A stretch of DNA of 64,000 nucleotides from Butyrivibrio sp. MB2005 (GCF_000424285.1 NZ_AUJP01000018.1:60991-124990); one strand, 5' to 3'; shown: positions 41,987-51,678, counted from the first letter of the stretch. Notes: generated from the letters alone by a model not told the origin. A program made the numbers and translations.

Positions 41987-44545
41987 TCAATTGTTCTGGA
42001 CCTGCATGTAGGTTACGAAATGATTACCGTTATTCTGGAAAAGTGTGGCGGTATCATTTCTTCCAAGCTTGTAAACTTCTCCCTTAGTTGGCTCAAGTAG
42101 CACAGTATTAAGATCGTTAAAGCCTATGATCATCATACTGCTTCCGTCATTCATGGTAGCCATTACAGGAATATCCTGATTAACATAGTAAAGCATGGCC
42201 TCCATGGGACATCCGTCAAGATCAAGGATTCTGGCTGATACCAGGTTATCTCCTAAGATATCTAGTGTGGTTTTCCCCTGATCCAGCATAGACTGAACAT
42301 TTACGCTTATACCCTTGTGCTGAAGAATAAGGTCAAGGCAAACTGCTGTGGAATTATCCCCGGGCATATTCTCCCACTCCTCTGCCAGATTCGTAATATA
42401 CATGATCTGATTTGCTTTAAGGAGATTACCTCTGTACCAAACATATTTGCCATAATCATCAACAACTACGCCGGGATTATTATAAGCATCATTTATGGCA
42501 TCCGAAGGATTATCGCAGATGCTCATTGCTCCGTCCATGTTGTAGACATAGTAATAAGGACTTGCATCCATATTTCGGTCGCTGGCTGCGATTACTTCCC
42601 TGCTGCCCTCATACAAAGTCATATTCGGTGTAACAGATCTCAGTGTCTTAACATTCATGTTGCTCTTAAGCATGATCTCAAGAAGATTCTTATAATCCTC
42701 TGTCGCTGCCACAGTCAGATAATTGCTGCCCTTCTCTGTTTTTATGGTGCTCATTATCTGATCATCCATCACACTCTCAAAAAGCTCTGTCTCAGGATTC
42801 CAATTTGCCCTGTTTATCCTTATGACGTTATCTTCAATGGATACATTGGTAACAAGGGCTTCGCCGGGATTATAGTTCTCAAGAATACTGCCCTCACTGT
42901 CAACGATGCATATCTTGTACATTCCATAGATGAGTGAACCCATCTGATCGCTGTGGACATCGGATTCATGGACAAGGCCATAGGTCAGATCCTCTCCCAT
43001 AAAGCCAAGAACTCTGATGAAATCTCCCGCTTCAGCTTCGATCTCTGACTGGGCCTGCGTGGAGAGATCCATGATATTAACTGTTTTCCTGTCCTCATCC
43101 TGCCATGCAATACTGCTGCCTGACTGAGAGATACAATATCTGTCATCTGAGATATTCTCGATAAGCTTCTTCTGCTCTCTGGTGGACAGATTAACCATAT
43201 AAACATTTCCTTCAAGCATGAAGAAAAGATTACCGCTTGTTCCCGCATAGAGCATCTTATCGTTATAAGCCTGCAAAATATCCTGATGGAAATTTACTGG
43301 AATGAAGACCTGCTCCTCAATGGTGTTCAACTGAGAATCATATCCGTAAACCGCTATTCCCACTTTTCCCTCGTGGTCGCCGCGATTCATGTATCCCGAG
43401 ACTGCAAACTGCACATTTCCTGTCTCATCCACATTCAGGATATGGATTCTGTTAGCCTGCCATCTTGTGCGCTCATCATTGTATTCATCATTATAAAAAC
43501 CAAAGGCCAGCGCCATCTTATTGTCAGTACTGTTATAGACGTAAAGTCTGTCCTCGCTGACAAAAGCTACAGCGTTACCGCCATCACTCTCCTTAAAGGG
43601 GAGATTACTGTCTGAAATCCATAGATTTATAACATTATCGGAAAAATCAGACTTATCGCCGTTAAATACATAATTCATCTTCCTGTCATAGCCAAGAAGG
43701 TATATTCTGTCTGTGGTATATCTTACGCGGAAGTTCTCTGTGACGTTGTAGAGCTTATCTTCTCCCGCTTTTGTTTTCTGAATAAGCTGATAATAGAGCC
43801 TAAGTACCGCTGTTTGAGAATGAATATCCGACACCTCAATAATCGGCTCTGTATGGGATGTGATATTAAGATCGCCCCAGGTTACCTGATCATAACTGCT
43901 GTGAATAGTCACATGACTAAAGGTGGTGTTATCTCCATCAGAGTTAGATTCCAGATACTTGGAAAGCTCCTCTGTGGAACCCTGCTTATCAAAGGTCATG
44001 TTGTGGAAATCTGTGACAAACTTAATCTCATCTGATACATTATATTTTTCGCCTGTTTCAGACCAGATAATTCTCGTGTAATAGCGCACCGGCTCATCAT
44101 TTACATTACATAGCATAACCAGCATGTATTCCTGATTTGCATCAATCAGATCCTTAAGCTGGAATGATCCCGTGATGATATCGTCCTTCTGAGTGATGTT
44201 TGTAATATCGGAATTCTCAACAAGACCATCTCCCGATACCTGTCTCACCTCAAAGCGAAGCCCTGAAATGAAAGTACCGTAGGTATTCATATTAAAAGCA
44301 ATGTTTCTTCCGGCATCAATTGGAAGCACTGTGCCTCTTACGTGGTTTACTTCAAGCTCCGAGGAGTATCCATGAAGTAAATTGATCTCTTTTCCGCTTT
44401 CTAAAAAGGAAATTGTGGGAAATGTAGGAGCACCCATCTGAGCGGTCATGTCCACAGTCTCTTTATTACTGAAGTGTCCTATTATGAATAACGAAAGCAC
44501 AAAGACGGCAATCGTATAAAAAATCTTGATTATTGTTTTCTTCAT
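41987..44545 (-). CDS. Large envelope-anchored protein: propeller-like ectodomain plus C39-like C-terminal domain
   Basis: This 852-residue protein has one N-terminal membrane helix (about 4-25, no lipobox) and a long beta-rich extracytoplasmic part. Repeated WxxD/GNVYMVNLST-like strands at about 330-480 suggest a propeller. The last 130 residues resemble a C39-peptidase fold: TAVCLDLILQHKGI, LDLDGCPMEAMLYYVNQDIPV, MMIIGFNDLNTVLLEPTKG. The usual catalytic His before the GF strand is absent, so it may be a non-proteolytic binding version. The start at 44545 (MKKTIIKIF) follows AGGGTG; a GTG 4 codons earlier is possible. I do not recognise the whole architecture. It is monocistronic. Confidence 0.75.
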   Translation of the reverse strand: MKKTIIKIFYTIAVFVLSLFIIGHFSNKETVDMTAQMGAPTFPTISFLESGKEINLLHGYSSELEVNHVRGTVLPIDAGRNIAFNMNTYGTFISGLRFEVRQVSGDGLVENSDITNITQKDDIITGSFQLKDLIDANQEYMLVMLCNVNDEPVRYYTRIIWSETGEKYNVSDEIKFVTDFHNMTFDKQGSTEELSKYLESNSDGDNTTFSHVTIHSSYDQVTWGDLNITSHTEPIIEVSDIHSQTAVLRLYYQLIQKTKAGEDKLYNVTENFRVRYTTDRIYLLGYDRKMNYVFNGDKSDFSDNVINLWISDSNLPFKESDGGNAVAFVSEDRLYVYNSTDNKMALAFGFYNDEYNDERTRWQANRIHILNVDETGNVQFAVSGYMNRGDHEGKVGIAVYGYDSQLNTIEEQVFIPVNFHQDILQAYNDKMLYAGTSGNLFFMLEGNVYMVNLSTREQKKLIENISDDRYCISQSGSSIAWQDEDRKTVNIMDLSTQAQSEIEAEAGDFIRVLGFMGEDLTYGLVHESDVHSDQMGSLIYGMYKICIVDSEGSILENYNPGEALVTNVSIEDNVIRINRANWNPETELFESVMDDQIMSTIKTEKGSNYLTVAATEDYKNLLEIMLKSNMNVKTLRSVTPNMTLYEGSREVIAASDRNMDASPYYYVYNMDGAMSICDNPSDAINDAYNNPGVVVDDYGKYVWYRGNLLKANQIMYITNLAEEWENMPGDNSTAVCLDLILQHKGISVNVQSMLDQGKTTLDILGDNLVSARILDLDGCPMEAMLYYVNQDIPVMATMNDGSSMMIIGFNDLNTVLLEPTKGEVYKLGRNDTATLFQNNGNHFVTYMQVQNN

Positions 44546-44567
44546 TTCTATAAGCACCCTAAATCAA

Positions 44568-44596
44568 TTGACTTATGCGTGTCATCGCGGTAATAT
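44568..44596 (+). promoter_or_regulatory. Promoter of the DUF402 gene
   Basis: TTGACT (44568-44573), 17-bp spacer, TAATAT (44591-44596), 58 nt before the ATG. One or two mismatches to consensus in each hexamer. Confidence 0.75.
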
Positions 44597-44654
44597 TTTT
44601 CTAACCTAAAACCGTTTCTTAATAAAAAGCGCAAATGCGCAGATTGGGGGAATT

Positions 44655-45143
44655 ATGGACCACCCAGTACTTTATCGTAAACGTGTTATTCCAAACGAAT
44701 GCATCCTGCTTAAGGATGATCACATTCTGCAATGCGACGAGAATACTATCGTCACGTCCTGGAACGCAATCCATCCGCGTTCTGATCTGTCCCATGGATA
44801 TTCATGCTACTACCTGAAAAGAGGCTATAAAATAAGCAAATTCTACAGAGCTGACTCCACTCTTATGTACTGGTACTGCGACATTGTGGATTATCAGCAG
44901 GGCCCGGAGGAAAACTCCATCCTGACCTTTGACCTTCTTGCAGACGTAGTTATTTATCCCGATGGAAAAATCCGAATCCTGGACCTTGATGAACTCTCAG
45001 AAGCCTTTGAGCAAAAGCTTATCGATGAACGCCTTTTGAAAAAAGCGCTGACTTCTCTGGGGGACCTTATGGATGCCATTTATGAAAACAGCATCTCTGC
45101 CCTGGAAGCTCCCATAATCAAGGCCATTTCACAGAATACCTGA
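44655..45143 (+). CDS. DUF402-domain protein (possible nucleoside tri/diphosphatase)
   Basis: This 162-residue protein is made of one DUF402 domain: YWYCDIVDYQ, then LTFDLLADVVIYPDGKIRILDLDELSEA, whose acidic residues bind metal in characterised members. The Staphylococcus Ntdp protein of this family hydrolyses nucleoside di- and triphosphates. A helical C-terminal extension follows (about 115-162). ATG is preceded by TTGGGGGAATT. It is divergent from the large envelope gene and ends 2 nt before the stop of the convergent SleB-type hydrolase gene, with no terminator between them. Confidence 0.85.
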   Translation: MDHPVLYRKRVIPNECILLKDDHILQCDENTIVTSWNAIHPRSDLSHGYSCYYLKRGYKISKFYRADSTLMYWYCDIVDYQQGPEENSILTFDLLADVVIYPDGKIRILDLDELSEAFEQKLIDERLLKKALTSLGDLMDAIYENSISALEAPIIKAISQNT

Positions 45144-45145
45144 TT

Positions 45146-46354
45146 TTAGTAAAATACATGTCCGCCAATGTTTATGCCGGTAAGTCCCGGTATCGGAGTT
45201 CTGAAATAAACGCAGTTACCTACGTTTGTGACTCCGCTCATGGCGGCATCTGCTGCCTGATAGCAAGACTCTGTTGCGCTTCCGTTTGCAAGCGCAAGTG
45301 CAAGACGTCCGCTTCCCACAGGTGAAAACTGGCTTGACTGATAAATAACGCCAACCACGGTATCCGGATATACGGAACTGAGCACTCTGTTGATTACAAC
45401 TGCGCCGACTGCAACCTTGCCCTCATAGGGCTCGGCGCCGGCCTCACAATATATCAGATTTGCAAGAAGGTATCTGTCACCCTCAGCAAATGTGACCTCA
45501 GAAATATTTCTCCACTTGGAACTCTTTGCCAGCTTTGACAATCTGATTTCTTCTGCCAGCTTGGCTTCCAGCTTTTTAACATCATCACTTTGTGACTCTG
45601 CAAGCTCCTCAAACTCTCTTGCTTTATTTTCTATGGACTGAGCTTCTTCCTCAGCTGTTGAAATATCCTGCTTGTACTTTTTGATATTTCCGCTTGTGTA
45701 ACTGACAAGTCCTGAAACACGGCTCTGCTCTGCTTCTACCTGGACTTTATATTCATCAAGCTCAGCCTTCTCGTTATTGAGCTTATCCTTTTTATCCGAG
45801 ATATCCTCGCAGGTCTGCATATATTCCTCTAACATTTTTCTGTCATATGCAGACAGAGCTTTAATTAGATCCTTCTGATTAAGGAAATCTCCAAAGCTCT
45901 CATTTCCAAGCAGCATATCATAAAGAAGAACATCCTGATTCTCATAAATGAACTGAACTCTCTTTTTCATGGATGCATACTGGGCGTCCTTGGTATCAAT
46001 AGCAACCTCAAGCTCCGCCTCGGTATTGGCAATCTCATTTTCCTTATCATCAATCTTGTTTTCAAGATCAGTCAGGTTATTACTAACCTCTGTAAGCTGC
46101 TCGTTCAGATCATCCAGCTTGTTCTCCAGCTGACTTTTTTCTTTATTAAGATTACTGATATCTTCTTTTTTATCGTCCAGCTGATCCTTGGTATCACTCA
46201 GCTGACCTTTTGTGTCTTCAAGCTTCTGCTTCGCTTCCTCAAGCGCCTTTTTGGTAGCCTCCGTCGCTCTGACATTTATTGAATAATTGGCAGATACGCC
46301 AAGAAGCCCCAGTAAAAGCAGACAGCTTAAGACTCTCACCGGAAACTTTTTCAC
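45146..46354 (-). CDS. Secreted coiled-coil cell-wall hydrolase with SleB/CwlJ domain
   Basis: This 402-residue protein has a signal peptide (KKFPVRVLSCLLLLGLLGVSA) and a long coiled coil (about 35-270) of the PcsB/FtsX-partner type, full of EEAKQKLEDTKGQL-like heptads. The C-terminal hydrolase_2 (SleB) domain (about 285-402) contains LLANLIYCEAGAEPYEGKVA with the catalytic Glu, and SQFSPV. The coiled coil resembles division hydrolases that are activated by FtsEX, but the enzyme is a lytic transglycosylase/amidase-type SleB rather than CHAP. GTG at 46354 with GGGGAG upstream is preferred over an ATG at 46408 that lacks an SD. Confidence 0.9.
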   Translation of the reverse strand: MKKFPVRVLSCLLLLGLLGVSANYSINVRATEATKKALEEAKQKLEDTKGQLSDTKDQLDDKKEDISNLNKEKSQLENKLDDLNEQLTEVSNNLTDLENKIDDKENEIANTEAELEVAIDTKDAQYASMKKRVQFIYENQDVLLYDMLLGNESFGDFLNQKDLIKALSAYDRKMLEEYMQTCEDISDKKDKLNNEKAELDEYKVQVEAEQSRVSGLVSYTSGNIKKYKQDISTAEEEAQSIENKAREFEELAESQSDDVKKLEAKLAEEIRLSKLAKSSKWRNISEVTFAEGDRYLLANLIYCEAGAEPYEGKVAVGAVVINRVLSSVYPDTVVGVIYQSSQFSPVGSGRLALALANGSATESCYQAADAAMSGVTNVGNCVYFRTPIPGLTGINIGGHVFY

Positions 46355-46426
46355 AACGTCTCCCCTTTTACTAAATAGTATCGACCTGCACTTCTGCAAC
46401 TGACGCAACCGTGCATGGTCTCACAC

Positions 46427-46909
46427 TTAAATCTCTATATGGATATTCTTCCCGGATCTCTGGTAGGGATAATATTTCACACCGGCTGCATCAAACATTC
46501 TCTTAGATGCTCTTGTTGCAGCTGAAGATGCGTATTTGTCGCTGTCATATACAACAGTGCGGATGCCTGCCTGAATAATAGCCTTGGCACATTCATTGCA
46601 AGGGAAAAGAGAAACATAAAGCTTAGCACCCTCTAAGCTTCCTCCCCTGTAATTAAGGATCGCGTTTAATTCGCTGTGAGTTACAAAAGGATACTTGGTT
46701 GAAAGCTCATCCTCTCCGTCTCTCTCCCAAGGAAAATCGTCATCATCACAGCCAACAGGAAAACCATTGTAGCCCATGGACAAAATCTTATTGTCGCCGC
46801 TGACAATACAGGTCCCAACCTGTGTGCTGGGATCCTTGGATCTCATAGCCGCAAGCTTGGCAACTCCCATGAAATACTCATCCCAGGAAATATAATCCTC
46901 CCTTTTCAT
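46427..46909 (-). CDS. dCMP deaminase (ComEB family)
   Basis: This 160-residue zinc deaminase probably converts dCMP to dUMP for dTMP synthesis. HSELNAIL provides the zinc His and catalytic Glu, and FPCNECAKAII the two zinc cysteines. The N-terminal DPSTQVGTCIV is typical of the family, which in Bacillus is encoded in the com region but has no demonstrated competence role. GGAGG lies across the rpiB stop, and the gene starts 1 nt after it. Confidence 0.93.
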   Translation of the reverse strand: MKREDYISWDEYFMGVAKLAAMRSKDPSTQVGTCIVSGDNKILSMGYNGFPVGCDDDDFPWERDGEDELSTKYPFVTHSELNAILNYRGGSLEGAKLYVSLFPCNECAKAIIQAGIRTVVYDSDKYASSAATRASKRMFDAAGVKYYPYQRSGKNIHIEI

Positions 46910-46910
46910 A

Positions 46911-47348
46911 TCACTCCTCCATATCTGTTATCTCTGATATCCTTCGTGAATGCTTTTCAAGGCCTGAGAAAGGTGTATTTAAGAATGTATCTACGATATC
47001 AACCACCATATCAGGACCTATAAGTGCTCCGCCCATGGCAAGCACATTTGCATCATTGTGCTCTCTTGTAAGTCTTGCTGAATGAGGCTCGCTGCAAAGA
47101 GCGCATCTGATTCCCTTAACCTTGTTGGCAACTATTGAAATGCCGATTCCGGTGGTACAGATAACGATACCCTTTTCACACTCGCCACTGGCAACAGCCT
47201 CTGCTGCCTTTTTTCCAAAAATAGGATAATCGCAGGAATTAGTATCATAGGTACCAAAATCCTTGTATTCGATTCCCTTCTCCTCGAGATATGCGATTAC
47301 AACCTGCTTGCAGTCATATCCGCCGTGATCACTTCCAAGTGCTATCAT
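46911..47348 (-). CDS. rpiB: Ribose-5-phosphate isomerase B
   Basis: This 145-residue RpiB/LacAB-fold isomerase interconverts ribose-5-P and ribulose-5-P in the pentose phosphate pathway. It has SDHGGYDCKQVV (substrate Asp/His), VICTTGIGISIVANKVKGIRCALC with the active-site Cys/Thr, and REHNDANVLAMGG. SD GAGGAGG precedes the ATG. It follows sua5, the same neighbour order as Bacillus ywlC-ywlF. Confidence 0.95.
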   Translation of the reverse strand: MIALGSDHGGYDCKQVVIAYLEEKGIEYKDFGTYDTNSCDYPIFGKKAAEAVASGECEKGIVICTTGIGISIVANKVKGIRCALCSEPHSARLTREHNDANVLAMGGALIGPDMVVDIVDTFLNTPFSGLEKHSRRISEITDMEE

Positions 47349-47415
47349 TTTTCATCCTCCTCTATTAGCTATGGCAGGCGTATCTAAACCTGCGCATCAC
47401 TTTTACATTTATCGC

Positions 47416-48474
47416 TCAGACTCTTACAACCTTGTGTCCTGCTGCCTTTAAAAGTCTGTTCATAATGGCCTGCCCGATACCTGTATCATCAAAGCTCTCT
47501 GAAAACATCAGATTAACTTCCTCATCATCGAACTGCCTAAGAATACTGAAAAGATTATGAGCTATCTCCTCTTCATCATCCCTGCTGCCGGCGATTTTTA
47601 CTATATCGGCATTATACAGGGGAGCTGACTCACTGGTTGCTATGACTCCTGTCTTTAATCCCTGCTCTTTAGCCTTTTTAAGCTCGCCGTTTATATACTC
47701 TGCTACCTTCTGGGAATCGCCCTCAACTATAGTAAGGTCTCCCTTTGGTGCGTAGTGTCTGTATTTCATTCCCGGAGCCTTGGGTGCCGTCTTGGAATTG
47801 GCATCAAGGATTGTCTTATCAACACTGACATCTCCAAGAAGCTCAGTAAGATTTTCTTTTGTAATATACCCGGGTCTGAGTATCATGGGCACATCCGAGG
47901 TAAGATCTATAATAGTGGATTCAAGTCCTATTCCCACTGCTCCGCCGTCTATTATCATCTCAACCCTGCCGCTTAAATCCTCCACGCAGTACTTAGCTTC
48001 CGTGGGACTGGGTCTTCCTGATATATTGGCGCTTGGTGCTGCAATATATCCACCCGCGCATCTTATAAGCTCTGCTGCTATCTTATTGCTTGGCATTCTG
48101 ATAGCAACTGTATCAAGTCCGCCAGTGGTCTCATAGGGAACCGCATCGGATTTATTCATTATCATTGTAAGGGGCCCCGGCCAATACTTCTCGGCCAGCT
48201 TATATCCCGCATCCGGAATCTCTTTTACTATCTTTTTTATGGATTCCATATCCGCTACATGAACTATAAGCGGATTATCTGAAGGTCTGCCCTTTGCAGC
48301 ATAGATTTTCATTGAAGACTGGGGATTAAGTGCATCGCCTCCAAGTCCGTAAACCGTCTCTGTGGGAAAAGCCACAAGACCGCCATCTTTAATAATACTG
48401 CCTGCCTTTTTTAAAACTTCAAGGGCACCCTCATCTATATTTTCTTCGTCAATTACTTCAACTATTGTATCCAT
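47416..48474 (-). CDS. sua5: L-threonylcarbamoyladenylate synthase (Sua5 type)
   Basis: It makes the threonylcarbamoyl-AMP used for t6A37 of tRNA. It is 352 residues. The YrdC domain (GGLVAFPTETVYGLGGDA, KGRPSDNPLIVHV, GYIAAPSANISGRPSPT) spans about 15-205, and the extra C-terminal Sua5 Rossmann domain (about 235-350) follows a linker with PGMKYRHYAP. The ATG at 48474 is preferred; an earlier in-frame start at 48528 would overlap the upstream gene and add a non-homologous N-terminus. Its product feeds mtaB (9.1 kb) substrate synthesis. Confidence 0.95.
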   Translation of the reverse strand: MDTIVEVIDEENIDEGALEVLKKAGSIIKDGGLVAFPTETVYGLGGDALNPQSSMKIYAAKGRPSDNPLIVHVADMESIKKIVKEIPDAGYKLAEKYWPGPLTMIMNKSDAVPYETTGGLDTVAIRMPSNKIAAELIRCAGGYIAAPSANISGRPSPTEAKYCVEDLSGRVEMIIDGGAVGIGLESTIIDLTSDVPMILRPGYITKENLTELLGDVSVDKTILDANSKTAPKAPGMKYRHYAPKGDLTIVEGDSQKVAEYINGELKKAKEQGLKTGVIATSESAPLYNADIVKIAGSRDDEEEIAHNLFSILRQFDDEEVNLMFSESFDDTGIGQAIMNRLLKAAGHKVVRV

Positions 48475-48494
48475 TGTACTTCTTTCTAACAGGA

Positions 48495-50264
48495 TCACTG
48501 CGCCATATAAGCAGCAATTACATCCCATACTTCGGCATTCTCAAAACCAAGGGCCCACTCAGCAACGCCGGCGATTCCTGCTGCCTGCATTACACTAAGC
48601 TTAACCTCTATGGAACGGGATTCCTCATTCCACAGCTGAATAAGTGCACCGTTTGAATCTGTTACTTCACCGTAATACTGGCATGTCTCTTCATCCCAGT
48701 TCATCTCCATGCCATACTGATTGATAATATTTGTGGCACCGTCCATGTGAAGAGCCTTACTTGAAACCTCTCCGCCTGATGTAGTCCACACTCTTGTATA
48801 GAAAGGAATGGCATTTACAAGTTTTTCTGCAGGAACCATTGTAAGAGCCTTCTCGATGCCTCCCTGAACATAGCCGATAGAAGCAACTGAGCCGGCTTCA
48901 TCAGATCCGCCGTAGTGCTCATCATAGCCCATGATCACCACGTAATCGGCAATCTCGCCCTGCTCCACAAGATCATAATGATCATTAAAATCCATAGGTA
49001 CATAATCATCTATTGAGAAAACAAGGCCGTTCTGCCTGCAGGCTACGGAAAGTTCTCTCATAAACTGCAGATAATCCGGTCCGCAGCTTTCATTTATCTG
49101 CTCTAAGTCCGCATTGATACCATCAATCTCATATTCCTGTGCATAAGCAATGAGCTGCGCAATCACATTCGCTCTGGATGCTTCATGAGACAAAATTGCC
49201 ACAGTATCGATCTGGTTACCGGAATTAAAATTATCAAGAACGCCCCAAACCTGCATTCCGTTAGCATGGGCTGTAGATACATAATCCCTTGTGGCATAAC
49301 TTACAACTGTACCTTCGTTATCACTTATGGTAAACCATGTAGGCGCAAGTACATTCAAAGATTTTGTAGGCGCAATCGCTCCGTCAATTGTTGCATTACC
49401 GGCAGCTCCTGCAATAGGATGGAATCCAATATTTACCTTGCCATCAAGTCTTACAGTAGTATAGTCTTTAAGATCAGCCGGTGCAGGCAGGCTTCCTGCA
49501 GCTGTCTCAATGGGGCTTTCCGCAAGTCCTTCAGGATTCTCTGCCTCTATGGCAGCCTTGGTAACTTCGCCGGTGCCCATAAAATCAAGATACTTATTCT
49601 CAACGTAACCCTTGTGAGCATCCCAGGTAATGATCTCAGACCATTCATCCATCTGGTTGGTAACAACGGCCATTCCGCCTTCAACATAAGAAACAACATC
49701 GCTCTTTATACCGCCAAGTACGCGAACAGCTGTCTTTTTCTTTACCTTAGCAAGAGTCTGCTCATAGCTTCCTGCGTAAAGTCTTATTCTGTCAGGCGAA
49801 GCAAATACCTGATAGTCCAAATCTGTAAAGGCCTTTAAATAGCCAAGAGCGATGTAGAGCTTTTCTCCATCCACATAGGAAATAGTATAGCCTGCATCTC
49901 CGCTCTCACCATTTGTGGAAGTCCAGGAAGACTCACCAATTTTTGTGGTATAGGTGGCACTTGGAGTAGTATAGAAAAGTGTCTGATCTGCCTCGCCGTA
50001 ATAGAACTTATTACCCTGAACGCTCTTTGCCAGATTATAATCGAGGTAATAAACACCGTCTTTTTTAACTGCCTTATCCTCTAAAACAGAATCGTTATAT
50101 ATAATAGCCACATCCTGCTCACTTGAAATTCCATAATATTCACTTAGATCTGCCTGAGTCTTGGAATATGAAAATTTCTCAATTGCAATCTGTGCTCCGT
50201 AAATCAGTCCAATAATTAAAATAAGGGCGATTATAATAATCACCGGCATAACTTTCTTTTTCAT
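48495..50264 (-). CDS. Membrane-anchored family 18 glycoside hydrolase
   Basis: This 589-residue protein has one N-terminal membrane helix (about 5-25) and a stalk with copper-amine-oxidase-N/SH3-like segments (about 40-240). The GH18 barrel (about 275-589) carries the acid motif DGINADLE (DxxxDxE pattern, catalytic Glu) and the downstream VIMGYDEHYGG and NAIPFYTRVW strands. It resembles SleL/YaaH-type peptidoglycan N-acetylglucosaminidases rather than true chitinases. AAGGAG precedes the ATG. It heads the sua5-rpiB-deaminase-SleB gene run. Confidence 0.92.
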   Translation of the reverse strand: MKKKVMPVIIIIALILIIGLIYGAQIAIEKFSYSKTQADLSEYYGISSEQDVAIIYNDSVLEDKAVKKDGVYYLDYNLAKSVQGNKFYYGEADQTLFYTTPSATYTTKIGESSWTSTNGESGDAGYTISYVDGEKLYIALGYLKAFTDLDYQVFASPDRIRLYAGSYEQTLAKVKKKTAVRVLGGIKSDVVSYVEGGMAVVTNQMDEWSEIITWDAHKGYVENKYLDFMGTGEVTKAAIEAENPEGLAESPIETAAGSLPAPADLKDYTTVRLDGKVNIGFHPIAGAAGNATIDGAIAPTKSLNVLAPTWFTISDNEGTVVSYATRDYVSTAHANGMQVWGVLDNFNSGNQIDTVAILSHEASRANVIAQLIAYAQEYEIDGINADLEQINESCGPDYLQFMRELSVACRQNGLVFSIDDYVPMDFNDHYDLVEQGEIADYVVIMGYDEHYGGSDEAGSVASIGYVQGGIEKALTMVPAEKLVNAIPFYTRVWTTSGGEVSSKALHMDGATNIINQYGMEMNWDEETCQYYGEVTDSNGALIQLWNEESRSIEVKLSVMQAAGIAGVAEWALGFENAEVWDVIAAYMAQ

Positions 50265-50857
50265 TAATAAAACCAGCTCCTTCCAATCGCCCTACATTAT
50301 ATCATAAATGAATATATAATAGCCATTTAATTGAGGTTACAGGCGCATAATTACGCGCAAAAACGCTTTGGGTGGGGACCTGCCGCAAATAACGCGTTGA
50401 CTGAATTTTCTAAGGGGTCAGGTTTCTTTTCCATAAGGAGTTTACGTGATAATTTCCCAAACCCGGCATAAGTCTGAATACTGTGCCAAAACACATTCCC
50501 GCCTGTAAACCTTCTATTAAATTGACAACTGGTGCCACTGCAGTACCGAATAAATAAAAATAATTAATATTCCGCCATAAAAACGGATAGTTTGTGTTTG
50601 AATTATTAAAAAAATTTCGGTGATTTCTCTCCAACGATTGTTGGATGAGCTTGTAAGACATTCCACCAGATACGGTGAAACGCTGTAAAATCAATCTGTA
50701 GTTATCATGCCTCCTCCCCCGATACTGTGTCGCAGAGGCACCACGGTTTTGTACTATACACGACGCCGATAACAAAATCAAGCATCTTAATCAAAATTTA
50801 ATTATTTTCTAAGAATTGGGCTTATATATGAAATTTTAAAACATGCCGATACATCTA
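50265..50857. other. 593-nt region between GH18 gene and mecA promoter; no convincing gene
   Basis: A 123-codon minus-strand ORF spans 50410-50781, but it has no usable SD, no recognisable domain, odd composition and poor start context, so I do not call it. Its tail MPGLGNYHVN...KRNLTP comes from sequence with the word GGGGTCAGGTTTC, reminiscent of mobile-element ends. The region may hold a decayed gene or a mobile-element remnant. I see no tRNA, riboswitch or clear terminator. Confidence 0.35.
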
Positions 50858-50886
50858 TTGACACACATCAACGTTTCCTTTAATAT
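50858..50886 (+). promoter_or_regulatory. Sigma-A promoter of mecA
   Basis: TTGACA (50858-50863), 17-bp spacer, TAATAT (50881-50886), about 45 nt before the mecA ATG. Confidence 0.88.
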
Positions 50887-50931
50887 TCTACTAATTACTT
50901 AATAATTTATGTTATTTAGGGAGGGCATCGC

Positions 50932-51678
50932 ATGAAAATCGAACGCGTTAATGATTATCAGATCCGATGCACACTTACAAAAGATGATCTCGCAAGCAGA
51001 CAGCTCAAAATAAGCGAGCTTGCGTATGGAACAGATAAAGCAAAAGACTTATTCCGCGATATGATGCAGCAGGCTAATTACCAGTTTGGCTTTGATGCAG
51101 AAGATATCCCTCTTATGATTGAGGCTGTTCCGATAAATTCAGAGTGCATCGTTCTTATAATAACAAAGGTTGAAGATCCTGAAGAACTTGATACCAGATT
51201 CGCCAATTTCTCACCTGCTCTTCAGAGCGAGGTTTCAGGCTCATATACTGAAGAAGAGGAGGACGGTGATACAGATATCATGAATCTCTTTAAAAAGCTT
51301 AGAGATGCTGATTCAGCTCCTGCTGAAGGAACTGCCAAGAGATCGCCTAATCAGATGAGAACCGCAGGAAGACCTGCTGCTGCAGATCCCTTCTTCTTAT
51401 TCTCATTTGGATCCATGCATGATGTGATGAATTTCTCAGCAATGAATAATGCAGAGGTGAGTGTCCGCAATACTCTTTACAAGAGCGATAAGGATGGCAA
51501 GCTTTTCCTTCTCATCCATCCCGACGGAGCATCTGCAACTACTCTTAAGAAGCTGTGCACAGTTCTCTCCGAGTATGGTAAGCCAGAGACATCTTCATCC
51601 ATCAGCGAACAGTATTTTAATGAACACTATCAGATAATCATTAAGGATGAAGCTATACAGAAGCTTGCAGGCATCTGA
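50932..51678 (+). CDS. mecA: Adaptor protein MecA
   Basis: This 248-residue adaptor delivers substrates to ClpC. The N-terminal substrate-binding domain starts MKIERVNDYQIRCTLTKDDL and includes RDMMQQANYQFGF. An acidic linker (EEEEDGDTDI and beyond) leads to the C-terminal ClpC-binding domain ending FNEHYQIIIKDEAIQKLAG. GGGAGG precedes the ATG. It is monocistronic, and its 3' end converges with nifJ. Confidence 0.93.
   Translation: MKIERVNDYQIRCTLTKDDLASRQLKISELAYGTDKAKDLFRDMMQQANYQFGFDAEDIPLMIEAVPINSECIVLIITKVEDPEELDTRFANFSPALQSEVSGSYTEEEEDGDTDIMNLFKKLRDADSAPAEGTAKRSPNQMRTAGRPAAADPFFLFSFGSMHDVMNFSAMNNAEVSVRNTLYKSDKDGKLFLLIHPDGASATTLKKLCTVLSEYGKPETSSSISEQYFNEHYQIIIKDEAIQKLAGI

Noticed and set aside
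41987..44545. Active C39 bacteriocin-processing peptidase
   Set aside because: The His/Asp part of the active site is not visible and there is no ABC transporter module or nearby bacteriocin gene.
50410..50781. 123-codon minus-strand ORF
   Set aside because: No SD, no recognised domain, unusual composition, and it sits in a structured spacer; kept only as an unexplained region.
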